Positions 13,776-18,788 of a DNA stretch of 18,788 bases are shown one piece after another. Positions within the stretch are counted from its first letter, which is position 1. The number at the start of each line of letters is the position of its first letter. The notes beneath the pieces were generated by a model. That model saw only the letters and a list, made by a program, of their open reading frames with translations, did no database searches and was not told the DNA's origin. The stretch comes from Geodermatophilaceae bacterium (GTDB taxonomy: Bacteria > Actinomycetota > Actinomycetes > Mycobacteriales > Geodermatophilaceae). Both the position numbers and the translations under genes were made by a program. Location of the stretch: the NCBI GenBank assembly GCA_013814015.1, contig JACCQS010000009.1, positions 1 to 18,788 on the forward strand, read 5' to 3'.

Positions 13776-15085
13776 CTCAGACTCAGGTCACCCTGCTGAT
13801 CATCGCCATCCTGCTGATCCCGCTGGCCGGCCTGTTCGCCGCCGTGGATGCGGCAATCGGGCACGTTTCCCAGGCGAGGGTCTCCGAACTCCGACGGGAG
13901 GGGACGCGCAAGGCGGACGTTCTCGAGCGGGTCCTGGAGGACCGGGCCCGCCACGTTTCCCTGTTGCTCTTGCTGCGGGTTCTCTGCGAGCTGTTCGCTG
14001 CCGTGTTGTTCACCACGGTGTTGGTTCAGCTGTGGGGACTCGGCTGGAGATCGGTCCTGGTCGCCGGTTTCGTGATGACGATCGTCAGCTTCGTGCTCGT
14101 CGGGGTGGGACCACGCACAATCGGGCGGCAACACCCCTACGGAGTCGCCCTGCGTACTGCGACCCTGACCCGGGCCCTGCGGGCCATCTTCGGGCCCGTC
14201 ACCAACCTGCTCATCCTGCTCGGTAATGCGCTGACTCCAGGACGTGGGTTCCGTGAGGGCCCGTTCTCCAGCGAGGTGGAGTTACGCGAGTTGGTCGACC
14301 TCGCCGAGGCTCGTGGCGTCGTCGAACACGGCGAGCGAAACATGATCCACTCCGTCTTCGAGCTCGGCGACACGATCGCCCGTGAGGTTATGGTTCCGCG
14401 CCCGGATGTGGTATGGATCGAGGCTCAGAAGACGGTACGGCAGGCTCTGGCGCTTGCCCTTCGCAGTGGATTCTCCCGAATTCCGGTGGTGGGCAACAAC
14501 ATTGATGACATCGTCGGGATTGTCTATCTAAAGGATCTGGTACGCCGTACCCAGGGTTCCGACGAGAATGCCGGCTCCCAGCTCGTCGAGGAACTGATGC
14601 GAGCGCCGTCATTTGTACCGGAGTCCAAGCCGGTCGATGAACTGCTGCGGGAGATGCAAGCTCGGCGGATCCACATGGCCGTCGTTGTCGATGAGTACGG
14701 CGGCACTGCGGGCCTGGTCACGATCGAGGACATCCTCGAGGAGATCGTCGGGGAGATAGCCGACGAGTACGACGCCGATCAGCGCCCCGCCGTGGAGCAT
14801 CTGTCCGACGGCTCCATGCGGGTCACCTCGCGGCTGCCCGTCGACGACCTCGCCGACCTCTTTCAGCTCGAACTTCCTGACGAGGACGACATCGACACGG
14901 TCGGCGGTTTGTTGGCTCGCGAACTCGGGCGGGTACCGATCCCTGGAGCTCAGGCCACCTACGCCGGCTTGTCCTTGACCGCCGAGAGCACCGAGGGTCG
15001 GCGAAATCGGATCGACACACTCCTGGTGTCTCGGGTGCCGGCGGCCAACCGTGTGAGCAATGGAGCTGCTCCCGTTCATGAGTGA
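13772..15085 (+). CDS. CNNM/CorC-type hemolysin family membrane protein (DUF21, CBS pair, CorC_HlyC)
   Basis: The 437-residue protein has an N-terminal DUF21 membrane domain with hydrophobic segments near residues 5-29, 62-88, 92-113 and 130-152. A cytosolic CBS pair follows from about 191 to 330; it begins MIHSVFELGDTIAREVMVPRPDVVWI and contains VVVDEYGGTAGLVTIEDILEEIVGEI (Asp307, Glu308, Tyr309). A C-terminal CorC_HlyC domain is at about 350-423 (DDIDTVGGLLARELGRVP). Relatives are implicated in Mg2+/Co2+ export or homeostasis; the older hemolysin label is unsupported for function. It matches the Rv2366c position between ybeY and the deaminase-like gene. Start overlaps the ybeY stop (ATGA) and the end overlaps the next start (ATGAGTGA). 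Confidence 0.92.
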   Translation: MTQTQVTLLIIAILLIPLAGLFAAVDAAIGHVSQARVSELRREGTRKADVLERVLEDRARHVSLLLLLRVLCELFAAVLFTTVLVQLWGLGWRSVLVAGFVMTIVSFVLVGVGPRTIGRQHPYGVALRTATLTRALRAIFGPVTNLLILLGNALTPGRGFREGPFSSEVELRELVDLAEARGVVEHGERNMIHSVFELGDTIAREVMVPRPDVVWIEAQKTVRQALALALRSGFSRIPVVGNNIDDIVGIVYLKDLVRRTQGSDENAGSQLVEELMRAPSFVPESKPVDELLREMQARRIHMAVVVDEYGGTAGLVTIEDILEEIVGEIADEYDADQRPAVEHLSDGSMRVTSRLPVDDLADLFQLELPDEDDIDTVGGLLARELGRVPIPGAQATYAGLSLTAESTEGRRNRIDTLLVSRVPAANRVSNGAAPVHE

Positions 15086-15446
15086 TCCAGACCACGCTCC
15101 GCGCAACCTGGATCCTGAGGATGCGAAGTTGATCGTCCTGGCCCGGGCGGCCCGCGATCGAATCGGTGCCAGCGAGGGAGCCGCGGTACGTGATCGCGAC
15201 GGCCGAACCTATGTAGCCGCTACCGTAGCGTTGCCGTCTCTGCGGCTCTCTGCGTTGCAAGCCGCTGTGGCCGCAGCAGTGTCCAGTGGGGTCACCGGTC
15301 TGGAGGCGGCAGCCCTGGTGTCGGCAGCCGAGACAACCGACGGCGACGGGATATCGGCTGTTCGGGACCTCTCTCAATCGGCAGCGGTCCTCCTGGCCGG
15401 CATCGACGGAATAGTACTGAGCACCGATCGGGGCAGCACCCCGTGA
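15078..15446 (+). CDS. Cytidine deaminase-like protein lacking zinc ligands (Rv2365c-type)
   Basis: A 122-residue protein from ATG 15078 (an in-frame ATG six codons earlier, 15060, is less likely). It begins DPEDAKLIVLARAARDRIGASEGAAVRD and has DGRTYVAATVALPSLRLSALQAAVAAAVSSG. This mirrors the cytidine deaminase layout, where the same helix would read C/H-A-E at its start; here it reads S-A-L. The second PCxxC motif is absent, and the predicted protein has no cysteine at all. It therefore cannot coordinate the deaminase zinc in the known way and is probably a structural or regulatory relative. Its place between the CNNM gene and era matches mycobacteria. The start overlaps the CNNM stop by 8 bp. 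Function unknown. Confidence 0.75.
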   Translation: MSDPDHAPRNLDPEDAKLIVLARAARDRIGASEGAAVRDRDGRTYVAATVALPSLRLSALQAAVAAAVSSGVTGLEAAALVSAAETTDGDGISAVRDLSQSAAVLLAGIDGIVLSTDRGSTP

Positions 15447-15472
15447 CCTGCAGGCATCGTCCTCGCGAGACC

Positions 15473-15502
15473 TACCGTCCGACCAGCCAACCGCACGGAG
15501 GA
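15473..15502 (+). promoter_or_regulatory. Possible promoter and Shine-Dalgarno of the repeat-rich membrane protein gene
   Basis: TACCGT at 15473-15478 could serve as a -10 box, with a start near 15485. GGAGGA at 15497-15502 is the strongest Shine-Dalgarno in the window and lies 8 nt before the ATG at 15511. The Shine-Dalgarno is secure; the -10 is tentative. Confidence 0.5.
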
Positions 15503-15510
15503 TCCCCGAC

Positions 15511-16332
15511 ATGACTCAGCCGCCCTACGGACCACCACCACCCCCGCCGCCCTCCCAGGGTGGCCAGCCCCCGTACGGAAGCCAGCCCCCGTACGGAAGC
15601 CAGCCGTCCTATGGAGGACAGCCGTCCTACGGAAGCCAGCCGTCCTATGGAGGACAGCCGTCGTATGGAGGACAGCCTTCGTACGGCCAAAGCGGTGGTG
15701 CTGGCCAGCCGGGATACGGCCAGTCCGGCGGGTACGAGCAGCCCTACGGCGCCGGTGCGGCGCCGTACGGCGGTCCACAGGGTCCCTACCCACCTCCCCC
15801 GCAGAAGTCGCCACTGCCCTGGATCATCGGTGGACTGGTGTTGCTCCTGGTTCTCGGCGGTGTGGGTCTGTTCCTGGTGTTGAAGGACGACGAGCCGACG
15901 ACGGTGGCGACGACCCAGACCATCGAACAGACCACCGAGACCTCCGAGACGGAGGAAAGTTCGGAAGAGACCACCGAGGAGAGCACCGAATCCACCGAGG
16001 AGAACGAGAACGACCTGATCAACGAGGGATCACCGGATGCTGGGGCGGCGTTTCTGGATCTAGTGGCCGCCGGTGACTACCCGACCGCCTTCGGCATGTT
16101 GGCCGAGGGCCTTCGGTCCGACTACACCGACGCACAGGCCTTCGCCGACGACTTCTTCAGCGTCGTCGGCGGCACGTCGATCACATCGTCGACTCTGTCC
16201 GAGGCCTTCGGCCACGGCGACCACGACGACCTCGTCTTCGACCTGGAAACCGATAGCGGACCATCCGGCGTCCTGCTGGCCGTCATCGAAGAAGGCGGCG
16301 AGCTAAAGGTCTTCGATTTCGTGAGTTCCTGA
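15511..16332 (+). CDS. Pro/Gln/Gly/Tyr-repeat single-pass membrane protein with extracytoplasmic C-terminal domain
   Basis: The 273-residue protein is modular. Residues 1-99 are low-complexity Pro/Gly/Gln/Tyr, with a run of seven prolines and seven QPxYGx hexapeptides (19-60). One transmembrane helix spans about 103-124 (WIIGGLVLLLVLGGVGLFLVL). A Thr/Glu/Ser-rich acidic linker covers 128-170. A C-terminal domain of about 98 residues follows (AAFLDLVAAGDYPTAFGMLAEGL to the end) and resembles the small NTF2/DUF4878-like extracytoplasmic domains found in actinobacterial proteins of this plan. The repeat region should be cytoplasmic and the C-terminus outside. Such N-termini often occur on actinobacterial envelope or signalling proteins, but no function can be assigned. 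Start ATG 15511 has GGAGGA 8 nt upstream. It is 64 bp after the deaminase-like gene and convergent with the next gene. Confidence 0.8.
   Translation: MTQPPYGPPPPPPPSQGGQPPYGSQPPYGSQPSYGGQPSYGSQPSYGGQPSYGGQPSYGQSGGAGQPGYGQSGGYEQPYGAGAAPYGGPQGPYPPPPQKSPLPWIIGGLVLLLVLGGVGLFLVLKDDEPTTVATTQTIEQTTETSETEESSEETTEESTESTEENENDLINEGSPDAGAAFLDLVAAGDYPTAFGMLAEGLRSDYTDAQAFADDFFSVVGGTSITSSTLSEAFGHGDHDDLVFDLETDSGPSGVLLAVIEEGGELKVFDFVSS
15565..15690 (+). repeat. Seven 18-bp tandem repeats encoding QP(P/S)YG(S/G/Q)
   Basis: The unit is CAG CCx xCG/TCx TAy GGA xGx, repeated seven times in frame without interruption. Several neighbouring copies are nearly identical in DNA, including two 36-bp double units that differ at very few bases. 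This indicates expansion by slippage or unequal exchange rather than selection on protein alone. It lies wholly inside the gene at 15511-16332. Confidence 0.85.
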
Positions 16333-16353
16333 GCTCGCACTCCCACAGCGAGC
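16333..16353. terminator. Short GC hairpin between convergent genes
   Basis: GCTCGC (16333-16338) and GCGAGC (16348-16353) are perfect complements separated by 9 nt, in the 36 bp gap between two convergent stops. There is no T-run on either side, so a role in termination is only suggested by position. Confidence 0.35.
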
Positions 16354-16368
16354 CAACCAGGCTGCTGC

Positions 16369-16986
16369 TCAACCCGGCTCCGACATCGGACGGCCCAGGA
16401 GCGCCGTACCGAAGGCGTCGGGGTCACTGACCCAGACGTAGAAAGTCCGTGCCACCCCGGTGTCGTCGAGGTGCAGCACGTTGACTCTGCGCCGCCCCGG
16501 CCACCAGCCACCTTTCAACCGCGCCTTTGGCCAGTCCTCTGGCAGTCGGTCTGCCACAGCCTCGCGGATGGCGTAGAGCGGAAGAAAGCCGAAACTCGAT
16601 ACCTGGCGCAGCCCAGCAATATCGAAGCTGATTCCGTGGATTCCGACAGTGACCCGGTAGGTCGACACGAGAAGGATGACCACGGTCAGCAACAGCGCGA
16701 AGCCGATCGCTCGCCAAGTCGACTCACCCTGGGAGATCTGCAGGATGGTGTAGGCGGGCGCGGCCATCGCCAGCAGGCCGCGAACCAGCCGACCGGCGGG
16801 CAGGTGCGCTGCGTAGCGCAGCGCGGCCGGCATCTTCGTCGCCGACCGCTTCGTCCTGCTGGGAAACACGAAACTGAAGGCGTTGATCTGCCGCAGGTGC
16901 GCGTCGCGTTCGGACGACCACCGCCGGAGAGCCTGGGAAGGGGATTGCGGCGATGCTCTGCTCGGCTTGGGCCGCCCGTTCGCCAT
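16369..16986 (-). CDS. Basic two-helix membrane protein of unknown function
   Basis: The 205-residue protein has an Arg/Lys/Ser/Pro-rich N-terminal part (1-66) and two hydrophobic helices at about 67-85 and 93-109. The hydrophilic C-terminal region starts STYRVTVGIHGISFDIAGLRQVSSFGF. The β-rich pattern after the second helix (YRVTV..I....FDIAGL....SFGFLPLYAIREA) resembles bacterial PH-like domains placed behind two helices, but similarity is weak and this is an inference. No catalytic motif is seen. ATG 16986 is chosen because a TAAGAA box lies 6 nt upstream; an internal ATG at 16833 would remove the first 51 basic residues. It is convergent with the repeat-rich gene and divergent from era. 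Reading frame is well supported, function unknown. Confidence 0.65.
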   Translation of the reverse strand: MANGRPKPSRASPQSPSQALRRWSSERDAHLRQINAFSFVFPSRTKRSATKMPAALRYAAHLPAGRLVRGLLAMAAPAYTILQISQGESTWRAIGFALLLTVVILLVSTYRVTVGIHGISFDIAGLRQVSSFGFLPLYAIREAVADRLPEDWPKARLKGGWWPGRRRVNVLHLDDTGVARTFYVWVSDPDAFGTALLGRPMSEPG

Positions 16987-16992
16987 AGGTAG

Positions 16993-16998
16993 TTCTTA
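16993..16998 (-). promoter_or_regulatory. Possible leaderless-type -10 box for the two-helix membrane protein
   Basis: On the minus strand TAAGAA lies 6 nt before the ATG at 16986. It departs from TANNNT at the last base. No Shine-Dalgarno is present. Confidence 0.3.
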
Positions 16999-17053
16999 CC
17001 CGATCGCCGGGAGCGAGACAGCCGTGACGCGGTCCAATGGAAGGCTGGGCCAC

Positions 17054-17935
17054 ATGCGAAGCGGCTTCGGGTGTCTGGTCGGGCGACCCAATACGGGCAA
17101 GACGACCCTCACCAATGCCCTTGTGGGTAGGAAGGTCGGCATCATCAGCGATCGGCCGCAGACCACGAGGCACGCCATTCGCGGCATCGTGCATCGTCCG
17201 GACGCCCAGCTCGTCGTTGTCGATACTCCGGGCCTGCACAAGCCGAGAACCGTCTTGGGACAACGACTCAACGGCATCGTTCGGACGACCCTGGCCGGTG
17301 TGGACATCGTCGTATGGTGCGTTCCGGCCAACGAGAAAATGGGCCCCGGCGACCGGTTCATCGCGCGTGAGCTGCGCCAACTGCGTGGTTCGTCGCTGAT
17401 CGTCGCGGTGACCAAGACCGACCTGGCCAAGTCCGACCAGGTGGCTCAGCAACTCGTGGCCGCGAGCACGGAGATCGACGCCGCGCACTATGTGCCGCTC
17501 AGCGCGAAGTCCGGTGCCGGAGTCGACACCCTGCTCGATCTGATGATGGAGTCGCTGCCCACGGGTCCGGCGCTCTATCCCGACGGGACGTTGACCGACG
17601 AGCCGGAGAAGGCGCTCGTCGCCGAACTGATCCGCGAGGCCGCGCTGGCCGGCCTCGAGCAGGAACTGCCGCATTCGGTGGCCGTCACCGTGGAGGAGAT
17701 GACCCCGCGCGAGAACAGCGACCTGGTGGATATCCAAGCAGTCCTCTACGTCGAACGGGCGAGTCAGAAGCCGATCCTGCTGGGTCGGCGCGGCGAGCGG
17801 ATCAAGTCCATCGGCACCCGCGCGAGGGTCCAGATCGAGGCACTGCTGGGGAATCGGATCTATCTGGACCTGCACGTCAAGGTGCTCGGCGACTGGCAGG
17901 ACGATCCCAAGAAGCTCCGGCGATTGGGCTTCTGA
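17054..17935 (+). CDS. era: GTPase Era (16S rRNA-binding ribosome assembly factor)
   Basis: Era binds the 3' end of 16S rRNA and couples 30S maturation to GTP state. The 293-residue protein has G1 GRPNTGKT at residues 10-17 (Thr14 and Thr17 where E. coli has Val and Ser), the switch region RPQTTRHAIRGI, G3 DTPGLHKP, G4 TKTD in place of NKxD, and G5 SAKSG. The C-terminal KH domain contains the signature ILLGRRGERIKSIGTRARVQIEALLG and ends KKLRRLGF. ATG 17054 has GGAAGG 9 nt upstream; the frame is open further upstream without similarity. In mycobacteria era directly follows the deaminase-like gene, but here two membrane-protein genes lie between. It converges on a methyltransferase gene across an 18 bp hairpin-filled gap. 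Confidence 0.96.
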   Translation: MRSGFGCLVGRPNTGKTTLTNALVGRKVGIISDRPQTTRHAIRGIVHRPDAQLVVVDTPGLHKPRTVLGQRLNGIVRTTLAGVDIVVWCVPANEKMGPGDRFIARELRQLRGSSLIVAVTKTDLAKSDQVAQQLVAASTEIDAAHYVPLSAKSGAGVDTLLDLMMESLPTGPALYPDGTLTDEPEKALVAELIREAALAGLEQELPHSVAVTVEEMTPRENSDLVDIQAVLYVERASQKPILLGRRGERIKSIGTRARVQIEALLGNRIYLDLHVKVLGDWQDDPKKLRRLGF

Positions 17936-17938
17936 GCG

Positions 17939-17953
17939 GCTGGCTGCGCCAGC
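17939..17953. terminator. Compact hairpin between era and the methyltransferase gene
   Basis: GCTGGC (17939-17944), a TGC loop and GCCAGC (17948-17953) form a perfect 6-bp stem that occupies almost the whole gap between the two convergent stops. An outer pair GGCTT (17927-17931) / AAGCC (17956-17960) can extend it with internal bulges. No T-run follows, as is common in high-GC actinobacteria. It could stop transcription from both sides. Confidence 0.5.
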
Positions 17954-18788
17954 TCAAGCCTGACGGACACCGACGTACAAGGTCCGCACGGTCAACGAGA
18001 AGAGGTCGTCGCGGTGGCCCAGCCAGGCCGGGTCGGCCGGATCCAGCAGCTGATCCCACGACGCCCGGTCTCGGTCGTCGAGAAATCCGCCGGAGGCCAT
18101 CCGGTCGACGCGGTGCGCGAAGCCGGCCAGAACAGCCTCTCGGGTCGATTGCGCCAGCGGTGTCGGCTCTTCGAACAGCGCGCTGACCGTCGTTATGTCG
18201 GCCAAACCCGCAAGGCGCATTGCCGTGGGCCAGCCGTAGGGCATCGGCACCGAGCCCGCAAGCTCAGCGCGCATCCTGGCGAACCAGCGATCCTGAACTG
18301 CGTCCAGGCGCACCTCCAGCCCCGGCTCCCCGACGCCGACGTCCCACGGCAGGTGACGGTCGGCCAGCCCGCCCTCGGCCAGAGCCAGCCTTCCGCCGCC
18401 GGCCAGGAGACTGCTGAGCCCGGTGATCACTGCCTGCTGATCACCGACATGGTGCAGCGAAGCGCTCGCCCAGATCAGATCGGCGCCGGCCAACTGAGCA
18501 CGGACGGGTTCGACACCATCGGTCAGATCGTGTTCGATCATCGTGATCTGGCCGGTCAATCCTGCTTCGTCGATCTGTCCTGCTGCGGAGGCAAGAACGT
18601 CAGGATCGCTGTCCAGGGCAAGGATCTTGGTCGCCTCGGGCAGCGCTCGGGCCAGGGCGATGGCCATGGGCGCTTGGCCGCAGCCGATGTCGGCCACGCG
18701 TCGATCGGTCGGCCTAGTCAGCTCCGTGGCGATTTGCGCGTACCAGAGTTGTTCTTGGGTGCCGGTCGCCGGGGAATGATGGCTGTGT
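17954..18788 (-). CDS. Class I SAM-dependent methyltransferase (N-terminus beyond window edge)
   Basis: About 277 residues are visible; the frame is open to base 18788 and the true start lies outside. The visible N-terminus reads HSHHSPATGTQEQLWYAQIA, then the SAM-binding motif I VADIGCGQAPMAIALA. ILALDSDPDVLASA (acidic end of strand 2), the WASASLHHVGDQ segment (motif IV/post-motif helix) and LLAGGGRLALAEGG (motif III) follow. These make a standard Rossmann methyltransferase. A GTG at 18697 lies inside the domain and is not the real start. The substrate is unknown. The C-terminal half (MPYGWPTAMRLAGLADITTVSALFEE) is typical of actinobacterial small-molecule-type methyltransferases. It is convergent with era. 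Confidence 0.85.
   Translation of the reverse strand, partial: HSHHSPATGTQEQLWYAQIATELTRPTDRRVADIGCGQAPMAIALARALPEATKILALDSDPDVLASAAGQIDEAGLTGQITMIEHDLTDGVEPVRAQLAGADLIWASASLHHVGDQQAVITGLSSLLAGGGRLALAEGGLADRHLPWDVGVGEPGLEVRLDAVQDRWFARMRAELAGSVPMPYGWPTAMRLAGLADITTVSALFEEPTPLAQSTREAVLAGFAHRVDRMASGGFLDDRDRASWDQLLDPADPAWLGHRDDLFSLTVRTLYVGVRQA

Noticed and set aside
15565..15690. Short regular repeats that could suggest a CRISPR array
   Set aside because: The 18-bp units are contiguous with no spacers and stay in frame within a gene.
16724..17875. A 383-codon minus-strand frame opposite era
   Set aside because: It lies antisense to a complete Era with all G motifs and the KH domain; no domain seen in the shadow frame.
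18697..18697. GTG as the start of the methyltransferase
   Set aside because: It lies at SAM motif I; the frame is open to the window edge with a plausible N-terminal helix upstream, so the gene is truncated by the window.

Overview
The window is a gene-dense stretch of a high-GC Gram-positive chromosome, almost certainly an actinomycete. The reasons are strong G/C bias at third codon positions, frequent GTG/TTG starts, several start codons sitting 6-8 nt behind a TANNNT -10 box (leaderless-type promoters), and the block hrcA-dnaJ-rsmE-HIT-phoH-ybeY-CNNM-CDA-like-era, which matches the mycobacterial/actinobacterial order. The genus cannot be fixed from the sequence alone. No insertion sequence, integrase, CRISPR array, rRNA or tRNA was seen.

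Layout. (1) 1-4580, selenocysteine locus: a partial MDR alcohol dehydrogenase (-) and selD (-) point left. selA and selB (+) overlap and point right from a 70-odd bp divergent promoter region. Together they make selenophosphate, Sec-tRNA and the Sec-specific elongation factor. The Sec tRNA (selC) and any UGA-containing target gene are not in the window. (2) 4564-6820, a minus-strand pair: a crotonase-family enoyl-CoA hydratase followed 13 bp later by a membrane-anchored metallophosphoesterase whose 3' end overlaps selB tail to tail. (3) 6893-8140, hemW (+), divergent from the hydratase. (4) 8160-8516, a small conserved actinobacterial protein (-) that probably starts at CTG. (5) 8601-15446, a long plus-strand run beginning with a promoter and CIRCE operator: hrcA, dnaJ (type 2), rsmE, a HIT protein, phoH, ybeY, a CNNM/CorC-type membrane protein and a cytidine-deaminase-like protein without zinc ligands. 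(6) 15511-16986, two membrane proteins of unknown function, convergent: a Pro/Gln/Gly/Tyr-repeat protein (+) and a basic two-helix protein (-). (7) era (+), then a convergent SAM methyltransferase (-) that runs off the right edge; a compact hairpin fills the 18 bp between their stops.

Working together: region 5 couples heat-shock control (HrcA/CIRCE) to 16S rRNA modification and maturation (RsmE, YbeY, Era) and RNA-associated PhoH, so protein-folding stress and ribosome quality may be co-regulated. Region 1 is a self-contained Sec decoding set apart from its tRNA. Most of the window is conserved housekeeping. The points most worth a second look are the CTG-started small gene with its own Shine-Dalgarno, the degenerate CIRCE, the repeated leaderless promoter pattern, the membrane phosphoesterase/hydratase pair, and the catalytically dead-looking deaminase relative.
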